The notes under the pieces are model-generated. The model saw only the letters and a list, made by a program, of their open reading frames with translations, did not search any database and had not been told where the DNA came from. Source: Nostoc sp. LEGE 12450 (GTDB taxonomy: Bacteria > Cyanobacteriota > Cyanobacteriia > Cyanobacteriales > Nostocaceae). From it: a DNA stretch of 64,000 nt. The stretch lies in assembly GCF_015206895.1 (NCBI RefSeq), contig NZ_JADEXU010000016.1:1-64000 (forward strand). Reading direction: 5' to 3'. Within the stretch, counting starts at the first letter, position 1, and each line of letters starts with the position of its first letter. This document shows, in pieces, positions 27,301 to 35,407 of this stretch. The position numbers were made by a program, and so were the translations under genes.

Positions 27301-29254
27301 TGCACCCCGGACTCCCACCGAAGAAATTTTGGCGGGTATTTGGAGGGATGTTTTGGGGTTAGAACAAGTTGGAATTTACGACAACTTCTTTAATTTAGGA
27401 GGACATTCTTTACTTGCTACTCAAGTTATTTCTCTGACACGCAAAGCATTTAAGATCGAATTATCTCTGCGAAGTTTATTTGAATCTCCAGCGATCGCAA
27501 CTTTAGCTAAAATAGTCGAGGCAGCTAGTCAACAAAAACTTTCGCCAGAAATCATCCCCTTTAAAGTTGTGCGTTTACCGGACGCAATAGTGCCAATCTC
27601 CTTAACTCAGCTAGAGTTTTGGTTTTTCGAGCAATTCTATCCTGGTAATCCTGTATACAACTTGCCCCTAATTTATCGCGTCACAGGTTCGCTGGATGTG
27701 AAAGCGTTAGAGGAGAGTTTAAGAGAAATTGTCCGCCGACACGAAACCTTACGAACCACTTTTAAAGTTGAAAACGGACAAGTTGTTTATGTAATTTCCC
27801 CTGAACCTGTATTTGATTTTGTTGTCATAGACGTACAAGATATATCGGAAGCAAAACGACAAGCTGAGAAAGAGATTAAGCAGCCTTTTGATTTGGCGTG
27901 GGGGCCGTTATTGCGGAGTAAGCTTTGGCGTTTGAGTGAAACCGAGCATTTGCTTGTTGTCACTACACACCATATTGTTGCTGATGGTTGGTCTTTTAGC
28001 GTGTTAACCCAAGAATTGGCAACTCTTTACGAAGCTTTTTCTCAAGGTAAGCGATGTCTGACGACAAGCCACTCCGTGTCTACGCCCCTGACCGAGTTAC
28101 CCATTCAATATGCAGACTTTGCACATTGGCAAAGACAATTATTGCAGGGGCAAACCTTAGAATCACAAATGCAATTCTGGAAACAACATCTAGGTGTTAA
28201 TCCTCCAGTCTTAAAACTACCAACGGATTATCCACGCCCAGCCGTGCGAACCTTCACAGGTGCGCGTCAACCTTTGGTGATTTCTTCAGACTTAACCAAA
28301 GCACTCAAAATCTTGAGTCAGCAGGAAGGCGTAACCTTATTTATGACCTTGTTAGCAGCACTCAAAACATTACTTTTCTGCTACACAGGACAACCAGACA
28401 TCATTGTAAGTACGACAGTTGCCAATCGTACCCGTCCCGAAACAGAAGGACTGATTGGTTTCTTTGTCCACTTATTGCCATTCTGCACCAACTTAGAAGG
28501 CAATCCCAGTTTCCGCGAATTATTGCGGCGAGTGCGAGAAGTGTCTTTAGGAGTGTATGCACATCAAGAAATGCCCTTCATCAAACTAGTAGAACAAGTG
28601 CAACCGATGAGAGACTCTAGTTACACACTACTAGCGCAGGTGATGTTTGTTTTCCAAAACACCCCAGAAGATGATTTAAAACTAGCAAATTTAACTTTAA
28701 AGGAGGAATTTATTGCCACAGATACCAAAGATACAGCCGAATTTGATTTAAATCTCACACTCCAAGAAACAACAGAGGGAATTGAAGGCGCTTTAGTCTA
28801 CAGAACGGATTTGTTCACACCTGCTACTATTGCCAGAATGGGAACAGTTTTTCAAAACTTACTTGAATCTCTAGTTACTAATCCTGACCAACGTCTTAGA
28901 GAACTTACCTTTTTAAATGAAGGTGAAAAATTACCAATTCAAAATAACAAATTACCAACAGCGAATAACTTTCAGAATGAATTTACTGAACCTAAAAACT
29001 CTATTGAAGAAACCATATTAGCTATTTGGAAAGAAGTTTTAGGGTTAGAACATATCAGTACACAAGATAACTTCTTTGACCTTGGAGGACATTCCGCACT
29101 AGTTCTACAACTTACATACAAATTACAGAAAGCTTGGCAAATAGAACTACCTTTAGTTTCCCTATTTGAAAAATCCACCATTGTCCAGCAGGCAGAAACT
29201 ATCCAAAATTTAATAAAACGAACCGCAGAGACACAGAGAGCGCAGAGAAAATGA
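24326..29254 (+). CDS. aerG: AerG-like NRPS, C-A-T-C-T, without a release domain
   Basis: This 1642-residue enzyme has condensation (16-450; SPMQQGMLFH and HHILLDG), adenylation (485-978; IIYTSGSTGTPKG), carrier (988-1068; GGHS), a second condensation (1088-1530; HHIVADG) and a terminal carrier (1555-1630; GGHS). The opening motif of the first C domain is typical of domains that accept a D-configured donor, matching the epimerase on the preceding NRPS. The A-domain pocket reads DVHFICLLV, unlike codes for common amino acids, as expected for the bicyclic residue. There is no thioesterase or reductase. The C-T end is shared, as I recall, with AerG of Planktothrix. The last residues (RTAETQRAQRK) are encoded by an intergenic-type repeat. 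Confidence 0.88.
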   Translation: MVAIQNQNKTKDIEAIYPLSPMQQGMLFHTLYQPESRIYFEQFRFTLHGDLNKSAFEQAWQQVVQRHAALRTLFVWKNRKQPVQVVRKQVNLPWINRDLRLLSTEEQQTQIISFLNIDKEQNFELDKAPLMRFVLFRLADETYHFVWSFHHILLDGWSWPILFKEIFAFYESITNNQPLYLAPTRSYRDYINWLQQQDLSRAEEFWRRTLEGFTASTPLVVEQAVGQIAHQQTSYIRHQHLSAEATANLKSFAQQHHLTVSTLVQAAWALLLSRYSGESDVVFGATVSGRPHNLSGVESMVGLFINTLPVRVKIPETADLLPWLVQLQQEHIEREQYSYTSLVDIQGVSEIPRNQPLFESIVVFENYPVNLTLQALPGNLKIADRQALGETNYPLTVVAIPSDELVIKINYDRDACGGLRQRFDADTIDRMIGHLLTLLQGITTNPHRSAGELPLLTPAEQDLLLVEWNATQAANRIHDCIHQLFEQHVEKTPESVAVVYDNQDLTYQQLNQRANKLAHYLQRLGIKPDAPVGICLERSLEAAVAILATLKAGGACVPLDPTYPPERLAFMLADTGASVVLTQASLKQLLEKDFHHHLILVDEGWDAIAKESDINLQTDTEADNLAFIIYTSGSTGTPKGTLVPHRSLTNLIEHHQAKMTTGVGVLQFASLSFDVSYHEMFAAWGLGGTLYMIGESDRKDLDKLIQLLAKEQIAKVFLPVTLWQQLAEIYGEEAHLFKNIREAIACGEQLQITQPMIKLFQRLEHCRLYNLYGPTEADLVTAYTFSQEPDKWPIYPPIGKPAVNVQVYLLDRNLQPVPIGVPGELYVSGDGLARGYLNRPDLTEQKFVPNPFAKAGGTRLYKTGDLAKYLPDGNIEFLGRIDDLVKVRGFRVELGEIEAVLSKHPQINQAVAKVFGQSAREKYLVAYFVPIQGQTLTLEELRNFLQDQLPDYMIPSAFVQMESFPLTSNGKVNRRALSEPTTSRPELAQTFVAPRTPTEEILAGIWRDVLGLEQVGIYDNFFNLGGHSLLATQVISLTRKAFKIELSLRSLFESPAIATLAKIVEAASQQKLSPEIIPFKVVRLPDAIVPISLTQLEFWFFEQFYPGNPVYNLPLIYRVTGSLDVKALEESLREIVRRHETLRTTFKVENGQVVYVISPEPVFDFVVIDVQDISEAKRQAEKEIKQPFDLAWGPLLRSKLWRLSETEHLLVVTTHHIVADGWSFSVLTQELATLYEAFSQGKRCLTTSHSVSTPLTELPIQYADFAHWQRQLLQGQTLESQMQFWKQHLGVNPPVLKLPTDYPRPAVRTFTGARQPLVISSDLTKALKILSQQEGVTLFMTLLAALKTLLFCYTGQPDIIVSTTVANRTRPETEGLIGFFVHLLPFCTNLEGNPSFRELLRRVREVSLGVYAHQEMPFIKLVEQVQPMRDSSYTLLAQVMFVFQNTPEDDLKLANLTLKEEFIATDTKDTAEFDLNLTLQETTEGIEGALVYRTDLFTPATIARMGTVFQNLLESLVTNPDQRLRELTFLNEGEKLPIQNNKLPTANNFQNEFTEPKNSIEETILAIWKEVLGLEHISTQDNFFDLGGHSALVLQLTYKLQKAWQIELPLVSLFEKSTIVQQAETIQNLIKRTAETQRAQRK
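25568..25592. repeat. In-frame short repeat inside the first C domain of AerG
   Basis: GCCTGCGGCGGGCTACGCCA with flanking ACGCT interrupts the usual YDRDRFDADTIDRM segment and adds about eight residues (ACGGLRQR). This GC-rich sequence is a common dispersed repeat of Nostoc-type genomes. Confidence 0.6.
28051..28086. repeat. In-frame short repeat inside the second C domain of AerG
   Basis: GCGATGTCTGACGACAAGCC followed by ACTCCGTGTCTACGCC lengthens the loop before the conserved LPIQYADFAHWQ segment. It resembles dispersed GCGATGTCTACGACGGG-type repeats and keeps the frame open. Confidence 0.5.
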
Positions 29255-29341
29255 GTAACTACATAACCCAACAGAATATCGATAATTAATCCTCTCTCGA
29301 TCTCTTTCCTCAGCGCCCTCAGCGCCTCTGTGGTTCGTTTT
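29215..29341. repeat. Inverted CGCAGAG repeat pair spanning the aerG stop
   Basis: AAAACGAACCGCAGAGACAC at 29215 faces its complement ending GCGCCTCTGTGGTTCGTTTT at 29341, separated by about 60 bp. The left arm codes for the last residues of AerG. The pair can form a long hairpin and may also end transcription. Confidence 0.65.
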
Positions 29342-29381
29342 ATTCCATTTTAAAATATCACCGTCACTCCAACAAAAAACC

Positions 29382-30158
29382 GTGAAACCCTCCCTTTTTG
29401 ACCTAACAGGAAAAGTCGCCATTATCACCGGATCTGCAAGAGGTATCGGTAAATCCATAGTTCAAGGATTAGCAGCTGTAGGCACAAAGGTTGTAGTTGC
29501 TGATATTAAAACAACCGAAGCAGAAAAAACTGCACAAATAATTCAGGAGGCTGGAGGCGAAGCGATCGCAATTCCCACCGATGTGAGAAATCGCCAAGAT
29601 TGTTTACGCCTGATTGAGCAAACTGTGGCGCACTATCACAGACTCGACATCATGGTGTGTAATGCCGGCATTGACATCATCAAACCGGCGGCTGATTTAG
29701 AAGAATTAGAGTGGGATAACATCATCAACGTCAATTTGAAAGGATACTTCCACTGCGCTCAACTGGCGGCTCGACAAATGATCGAACAAGGGACAGGCGG
29801 CTCAATTATCATGAACTCCTCCATCGGAGGTGTAGTAGGAATCAGTGGTTCTGTGGCTTATACAGCATCGAAAGGAGGGGTAAATTTACTAGTGCGATCG
29901 CTAGCACTGGAATGGGCAAGTCACCAGATTCGAGTTAATGCTTTTGCTCCTGGCTATATCGACAACATTATGGAAGGTACTGAAACATTTCGGCGATCGC
30001 CACAGGAAGATCAGCAACATCTAAGTGCTGTGATTCCTATGCAGCGACGCGGAAAACCAGAGGAACTCATCGGCCCAGTGATCTTTCTCGCATCTGAAGC
30101 AGCTTCTTATGTGACGGGGGAAATTTTGATGGTGGATGGGGGATACAGCGCTATGTAG
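29382..30158 (+). CDS. SDR oxidoreductase with intact catalytic motif
   Basis: This 258-residue short-chain dehydrogenase starts at a GTG (VKPSLFDLTGKVAIITG). It has the TGSARGIG cofactor motif, CNAGID, a catalytic Ser region (NSSIGG) and the YTASK active site, and ends VTGEILMVDGGYS. It resembles AerK/FabG-like members of aeruginosin clusters. It could reduce the ketone or reset the hydroxyl of the bicyclic residue, complementing the motif-less SDR at 23448. It is separated from aerG by a repeat-rich 127-bp gap and followed 32 bp later by a transporter-type gene. Confidence 0.82.
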   Translation: MKPSLFDLTGKVAIITGSARGIGKSIVQGLAAVGTKVVVADIKTTEAEKTAQIIQEAGGEAIAIPTDVRNRQDCLRLIEQTVAHYHRLDIMVCNAGIDIIKPAADLEELEWDNIINVNLKGYFHCAQLAARQMIEQGTGGSIIMNSSIGGVVGISGSVAYTASKGGVNLLVRSLALEWASHQIRVNAFAPGYIDNIMEGTETFRRSPQEDQQHLSAVIPMQRRGKPEELIGPVIFLASEAASYVTGEILMVDGGYSAM

Positions 30159-30190
30159 GGTAGGTAGAAGAAGTTTCCGAGAGTACAACT

Positions 30191-31981
30191 ATGCGAAGAT
30201 TGATCACACTTACTGCTATCCGCCGTCGTCGGCAAGCGCCAGTTCTACTAGGATTTATCCTGGCGTTTGTCCTAGTTAGTTGCGTCCAAACTAACTTGAT
30301 CTCTAAAGCAGTAGCTGGATCTCAAATCATTCTTAGTAGTTCTGTCGAACCCAACACCTTTAACCCTCAGTTGATGGAGCAGGGAGTCGGAATTTTGACT
30401 TTCCTCTATGAAGGGCTGATTCGTGAAAATGGTCTAGGAGAAATTAAACCAGCATTAGCGCGATCGTGGGAAACTTCTGAAGATCAAAAGCGCATTATTT
30501 TTACACTGAGGAAAGAACTGAAATGGTCGGATGGTAAACCGCTAACTGCTGATGATGTGGTGTTTACTTACAAAGATATTTATACTAATCCTGCTATTCC
30601 TTCTTATGCCAAAGATTTTTTGCAAATAGGCAAAAATCGTAGTTTTCCTACAGTGAAAAAATTGGATAATTGGCGCGTTGAATTTACCCTTCCAGAACCT
30701 TTTGCTCCCTTTATTCGCACAACAAAACTAGAAATTTTACCTGCTCATATTCTGCGCTCCAGCATCACCACAAAAGACTCAGCAGGTAGACCGCTATTTC
30801 TCTCAATCTGGGGAACAAATACTCCACCCAGCCAAATTGTTAGCAACGGTGCTTATAAATTGGAATCATACGTTCCAAGTGAGCGGATAACCTTTCGCAA
30901 AAATCCCTATTACTGGCGTAAAGATCCTCAAAATCATACTCAACCCTATATCGATCGCATTGTTCTAAATACGGTTAGCAATAATGATACGGCATTAATT
31001 CAATTTCGTTCTAGAGGACTTGATTTTATTGACGTAAATCCAAACTATTTTTCATTATTGAAACGAGAAGAGAAAAGGGGAGAATTCACAATTTATAACG
31101 GTGGTTCTCAAACAGGAACCACAGCGATGATGTTTAATTTGAATACAGGACTTAGAAATGGTCAACCTTTGATTAATCCAATTAAATCTCGCTGGTTTAA
31201 TACAGTAGCATTCCGCCAAGCCGTTGCATATAGCATCAATCGCCCGCGTATGGTGAACAACCTATTTGCAGGCGTAGGAGCGCTACAAAATTCACCCATC
31301 GCAGTGCAGAGTCTTTACTATCTTTCTCAGCAAGCAGGTTTACCAATCTACAACTATAACCAAGAGAAGGCAAAAGCATTACTTCTCAAAGCAGGTTTTC
31401 GATACAACAATCAAGGTGAGTTATTCGATAGCAATGGGAATCGAGTCCGGTTTACGCTCACCGCTAATGTTGGTAATAAGGTGTTGCAAAACATGGCTCC
31501 TTTAATTCAAGACGATTTGAGCCAGATAGGAATTCAGGTAGATTTGAATTTGATTGGAGTGGGATTGGTTGTAGACAAATTAGCAAATCGTCTGGATTGG
31601 GATTGTCAGATTATGGATGGTTTTCCAATGACGGTAGAACCCAACGAAGCAATAAATATTTGGTCTACTAAAGGGAACTGGCATTTTTTTAACCGCCAAC
31701 CCCAAGCTGGACAAATACCAATTACTAAACAGCAGGTAGCAGATTGGGAACAAAAAATTGATGCTCTCTACATTCAAGGTGCAGCAGCAAATGAAGCACA
31801 ACGACAACAAATTTATGCAGAAACTCAACGGCTGAGTCAGGAATATTTGCCATTTATTTATCTAGTAAATTCCTTATCAATGGTGTCTATGCGAAATCGG
31901 ATTCAGGGGGTGAAACACTCTGCTTTACAAGGAACATTTTGGAATGTTTACGAACTGACAACTAATCATGTCAATGATTAA
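30191..31981 (+). CDS. Family 5 peptide-binding lipoprotein
   Basis: This 596-residue extracellular solute-binding protein of the oligopeptide/dipeptide type has an N-terminal signal with lipobox LVSC near residue 30, then VEPNTFNPQLMEQG, a LRKELKWSDGKPLTADDVVFTYKD block typical of the family, and AFRQAVAYSINRP. It would be anchored outside the inner membrane and deliver peptides to an ABC importer. No matching permease genes are adjacent, so it may work with a system elsewhere or bind the cluster product. A hairpin follows the stop. Confidence 0.88.
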   Translation: MRRLITLTAIRRRRQAPVLLGFILAFVLVSCVQTNLISKAVAGSQIILSSSVEPNTFNPQLMEQGVGILTFLYEGLIRENGLGEIKPALARSWETSEDQKRIIFTLRKELKWSDGKPLTADDVVFTYKDIYTNPAIPSYAKDFLQIGKNRSFPTVKKLDNWRVEFTLPEPFAPFIRTTKLEILPAHILRSSITTKDSAGRPLFLSIWGTNTPPSQIVSNGAYKLESYVPSERITFRKNPYYWRKDPQNHTQPYIDRIVLNTVSNNDTALIQFRSRGLDFIDVNPNYFSLLKREEKRGEFTIYNGGSQTGTTAMMFNLNTGLRNGQPLINPIKSRWFNTVAFRQAVAYSINRPRMVNNLFAGVGALQNSPIAVQSLYYLSQQAGLPIYNYNQEKAKALLLKAGFRYNNQGELFDSNGNRVRFTLTANVGNKVLQNMAPLIQDDLSQIGIQVDLNLIGVGLVVDKLANRLDWDCQIMDGFPMTVEPNEAINIWSTKGNWHFFNRQPQAGQIPITKQQVADWEQKIDALYIQGAAANEAQRQQIYAETQRLSQEYLPFIYLVNSLSMVSMRNRIQGVKHSALQGTFWNVYELTTNHVND

Positions 31982-31990
31982 CAAAATATT

Positions 31991-32023
31991 AGATCCCCGA
32001 CTTCTTAAAGAAGTCGAGGATCT
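31991..32023. terminator. Hairpin after the binding-protein gene
   Basis: AGATCCCCGACTTCTTAAAG pairs with AAGAAGTCGAGGATCT, a 33-base near-perfect palindrome 10 bp after the stop codon. It lacks a clear T-run. The same GATCCCCGACTTCTT hairpin is a common dispersed repeat in Nostoc, so it may be a repeat that also acts as a terminator. Confidence 0.5.
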
Positions 32024-32061
32024 GGACACCGCGCATAATTACAAAAAGGAGTTTTTTACCA

Positions 32062-33036
32062 ATGAACCTTATCAAAGAACATGAACCTCAAATAACTATT
32101 TCTACAACAATTCCCGTTATTGATTTCCATCCATTTATGATTGGTGATTTTGCTGCTAAAGAAACGGTTGCCAATCAAATCTCGTGTGCTATTCAAGAAA
32201 TTGGATGTTTTTACCTCGAAAATTGTGTACCTCAGACCTTAGTTGATCAAGTTTTTGCTCAAGCGCAAAGTTTTTTCGCCTTACCACAGGAGGAGAAAAA
32301 TCAAGTAAAACTTGCTCCAGGAACTAGCCGAGGCTATGTTGCTCGTGGTAAAGAGAGGGTATTGCTAGAAGCATTCAATTTTGGTTTAGATGTTGCGCCA
32401 GCAGAAGCGGGTGTAACTCATCAGCAGTTTGGTGAACCGAATCAATGGCCTCAAGACCAAAAAGAGTTTCGCCAAGTGCTATTGGAATTTTTTACAAATT
32501 GTCGTGATGCGTCTTTTAGTATTTTACAAGCGTTGGCGATCGCCTTAAAACTACCAGAGTCCTACTTTACCGATTTCCATTTAGAACGCAACTTCAACAC
32601 CTCTATCAACCACTATCCATCTCTACAACAACCCCCCTCCCCCGGCGAGACTCGCTTTGCAGAACATACAGATTACGGCAGTATCACCTTAATATTTCAA
32701 GATGAGACGGCTGGATTAGAGGTTTGTAACAATGCAGGAGAATGGATTGCAGCCCCCTTCGCCCCTGGAAAAGTTCTAGTTATCCTTGCAGATTTAATGC
32801 AGCGCTGGACAAACGATAAGTTTCCCGCCACCAAACATCGAGTTCCTCTACCTTCCAAATTTCCTACTGCTCCAAGGTACTCGATTATCTATTTTGAGTC
32901 TCCCGATTACGATGCCGAAATTACTTGCTTAGAAAATTGCGTCAAGGCGAACACAACTCCCAACTATCCACCAATTCGCACCCATGAATATATCAATCAA
33001 GTCGCTACAGGAACCTATACATCAGAAAAAAAATAG
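32062..33036 (+). CDS. 2-Oxoglutarate/Fe(II) oxygenase, isopenicillin N synthase-like (copy 1)
   Basis: This 324-residue protein belongs to the IPNS/plant-dioxygenase group, with the N-terminal IPVIDFHPF segment, a double-stranded beta-helix core with iron ligands H202 and D204 (EHTDYGS) and H259 (TKHRV), and an RYS 2-oxoglutarate-binding motif. It is preceded by AAAAAGGAG, a strong ribosome site. It is one of four paralogues in the window (33117, 45313, 46449). Such enzymes hydroxylate, desaturate or cyclise substrates. The first two copies lie directly together, suggesting duplication. Its target in the peptide is unknown. Confidence 0.9.
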   Translation: MNLIKEHEPQITISTTIPVIDFHPFMIGDFAAKETVANQISCAIQEIGCFYLENCVPQTLVDQVFAQAQSFFALPQEEKNQVKLAPGTSRGYVARGKERVLLEAFNFGLDVAPAEAGVTHQQFGEPNQWPQDQKEFRQVLLEFFTNCRDASFSILQALAIALKLPESYFTDFHLERNFNTSINHYPSLQQPPSPGETRFAEHTDYGSITLIFQDETAGLEVCNNAGEWIAAPFAPGKVLVILADLMQRWTNDKFPATKHRVPLPSKFPTAPRYSIIYFESPDYDAEITCLENCVKANTTPNYPPIRTHEYINQVATGTYTSEKK

Positions 33037-33045
33037 ACCTTTTTG

Positions 33046-33085
33046 TTTGTAGTATTCACTTTAGCGCTAAAGCGTATACTACAAA
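33046..33085. repeat. 40-base palindrome between two oxygenase genes
   Basis: TTTGTAGTATTCACTTTAGC is mirrored by GCTAAAGCGTATACTACAAA with two mismatches and no loop. It lies 10 bp after one oxygenase stop and 31 bp before the next start. It may form a cruciform or RNA hairpin; no T-run follows. Confidence 0.7.
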
Positions 33086-33116
33086 CTTGAATTTATAACT
33101 CAATTCATTTTTAACG

Positions 33117-34103
33117 ATGCTATCAATTAACGAACTTTCAAAAGAGCCTATTATTTCAACACAGATTCCTGTTATTGACTTACATCTATTTTTAGTTGGT
33201 GACAGAGTTGCTAAAGAATTAATTGCCAATCAAATCGCCAGTGCTTTACAGGAAATGGGATGTTTTTACCTGAAAAATCACGATATAAACGTAACTTTGA
33301 TTACTCAAGCATTTACTCAAGCCAAGTATTTTTTTGCACTGCCGTTAGAGGATAAAAAGCAGGTAGCTTTAACAGAAAAGTGTCATCGAGGATATATTCC
33401 TATGGGGATGTCAAGCATACTCAGCGAACAGTTTTATTTTGGTAGAGAAATGAAAGCAGAGGAATTAGATAAGCTAGATCATCCTTTTCACCAACCGAAC
33501 CAATGGCTACAGAATCAACCTGAGTTTCGGGAAGTGATGCTGCAATTTTTCATAGCTTGCCACGCAAGTACGCTAAAAGTTCTTGAAGGTTTAGCCATTG
33601 CTTTGAAGCTGCCAGAATCCTATTTTACTGAATTACATTCTGAGCAAAACCATGCTATGGGTTTACATCACTATCCTGATACATCTCAACTTCCCCAAGC
33701 CCAAATTCGCTTAGGAGAACATACAGATGGAAATACTATCACTTATGTATTTCAGCATGAAGTAGAAGGTTTAGAAATTTGTACCAAAGCTGGAGAGAGG
33801 GTTCCAGTTCCCTTGATTCCTGATACGGTTGTCGTCATGGCAGGAGAAGTTTTACAAAGATGGACGAATGATAAAGTTTATGCCACAAAACACCAAGTTG
33901 CCATCCCATCTGCATCCCAAGACATTAAACCAAGATACTCCTTTGCTTTTTTTGCCTCTCCTAATAATGATGCCGAAATCGCTTGTCCTGACAGTTGTTT
34001 AGAGACAAATGAAACTCCAAAGTATCCACCTATTTTAACGAGTGAATTTTACATCCAAAGAAATAATAATAATACATCGATTTTAACTTACTCCAAAAAT
34101 TAA
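33117..34103 (+). CDS. 2-Oxoglutarate/Fe(II) oxygenase, isopenicillin N synthase-like (copy 2)
   Basis: This 328-residue paralogue of the preceding gene opens with IPVIDLHLF and keeps the metal ligands in GEHTDGNT and TKHQV, and the RYSFAFF motif. The residue after the HxD motif differs (G-N instead of Y-G), and several pocket regions diverge, so a different substrate or position is likely. It follows copy 1 after an 80-bp gap that holds a 40-base palindrome. Codon use and GC look like those of the neighbours. Confidence 0.88.
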   Translation: MLSINELSKEPIISTQIPVIDLHLFLVGDRVAKELIANQIASALQEMGCFYLKNHDINVTLITQAFTQAKYFFALPLEDKKQVALTEKCHRGYIPMGMSSILSEQFYFGREMKAEELDKLDHPFHQPNQWLQNQPEFREVMLQFFIACHASTLKVLEGLAIALKLPESYFTELHSEQNHAMGLHHYPDTSQLPQAQIRLGEHTDGNTITYVFQHEVEGLEICTKAGERVPVPLIPDTVVVMAGEVLQRWTNDKVYATKHQVAIPSASQDIKPRYSFAFFASPNNDAEIACPDSCLETNETPKYPPILTSEFYIQRNNNNTSILTYSKN

Positions 34104-34176
34104 ACTTTTTCCTCTCTGTGCCTTTGGGTCTCAGCATGAAACAAAAATAAGTAATTTATTCTTAATACAACTAACA

Positions 34177-35349
34177 ATGAATGTAGATACCTGGAAAAAA
34201 GTAGTACCAAGATCAGTAGTTATGTTTTCTTATAGCATGATTTTTATGCTTTCTTTGATTTCGACTGCGGGATTAATCAATACGGTTTTACCCTCTTATG
34301 TTAGTCCTCAAAATCTTGGTGATATCAGTATTAAGTTCCAATATTTTAGCGATCACAAAGATGATTATGATGTTATTTTCTTAGGGCCTAGTACTACTTA
34401 CCAAGGAGTTGTCCCTAAAGTATTCGATGCAACAATGGCAGCTAATGGGAAAACTATCAGGTCTTTCAACTTTGGAATCATGGCGGCAAATGTAGCTGAA
34501 ATGGATTTCTATTTACAAAAGATTCTCGCTTTAAAACCAGCAAACTTAAAATGGATATTTTTAGACTGCTTAGTTGACTTTTTTATGGAGGATGCACCGA
34601 CTGCGGCTAAAAATGTTTATTGGCATACTCCTATAAAAACGATAGAAAATTTTCAATTAATTTCTGAGTCAACCTCTACTTTGAAAGAGAAAATTAGCGG
34701 GTTTTATGCAAATTCAGTAAGTTTTCTTTATAGATGGTTAGGTATTGGTTATTTTTCTAATTTTTGGCTGCAAAAATCGGAAGTATCGGAAGTATTACCA
34801 AAAGGAATATCTGGTGATAAATTGATACAGGAATCCGGATATTATGCAATGGATTGGCTGGAAAATAGTGAAAAATGGAAACAAATTTTTCTATCGAAAC
34901 GCTTGGAAAGTTATCAAGAGCAACTAAATCAATCAAAATCAGGAGTTTTTGTTCGAGGAAAAGATACGTATCCCCTTAATTCTTATGCAATCAAAATTAT
35001 TAAAAACATAGATTCTAGAATTGATAGTCAAAATAAAATGGAACCTATTTTCTTTATTCCTCCAGTTTTAAATACTGATTTTGATAATTCTGCTATTACA
35101 AAAGCTTACAAAAATGGTTACATTTCTAATTTATTTGCTTTTAATAAGCCTAATACTTTCGCCACGTTATATGAAGTTGATCGCCGAGCTGATGGGAGGC
35201 ATTTAAATCAACAAGGCGCTGAAGAATTCACCCGCGCTTTGGCAGCAGAATTTTCTAAATATCTGAATTCATCTCCAAATGATCCATCTAATCAATCCCT
35301 TATATCTAGAAGTCAGCTAATCACAGAAAAATCCCACAACCAAACATGA
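34177..35349 (+). CDS. SGNH/DltD-like membrane-anchored protein
   Basis: This 390-residue protein has one N-terminal membrane helix (about residues 10-35) and a periplasmic domain with the serine motif FLGPSTTYQG (S72) and a C-terminal DGRHLN, the Asp/His part of an SGNH-type catalytic triad. Such proteins often work with membrane-bound O-acyltransferases to move acyl groups onto sugars. The next gene encodes exactly that partner (58 bp downstream). In this cluster the pair could acylate the sugar of the product, as in hexanoylated suomilides; an envelope polysaccharide is the alternative. Confidence 0.75.
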   Translation: MNVDTWKKVVPRSVVMFSYSMIFMLSLISTAGLINTVLPSYVSPQNLGDISIKFQYFSDHKDDYDVIFLGPSTTYQGVVPKVFDATMAANGKTIRSFNFGIMAANVAEMDFYLQKILALKPANLKWIFLDCLVDFFMEDAPTAAKNVYWHTPIKTIENFQLISESTSTLKEKISGFYANSVSFLYRWLGIGYFSNFWLQKSEVSEVLPKGISGDKLIQESGYYAMDWLENSEKWKQIFLSKRLESYQEQLNQSKSGVFVRGKDTYPLNSYAIKIIKNIDSRIDSQNKMEPIFFIPPVLNTDFDNSAITKAYKNGYISNLFAFNKPNTFATLYEVDRRADGRHLNQQGAEEFTRALAAEFSKYLNSSPNDPSNQSLISRSQLITEKSHNQT

Positions 35350-35407
35350 AAAAATATCCCCTACTCTTTAATTTCTGTTTTTAGTTAATTCACACCTGAT
35401 AATAAAC

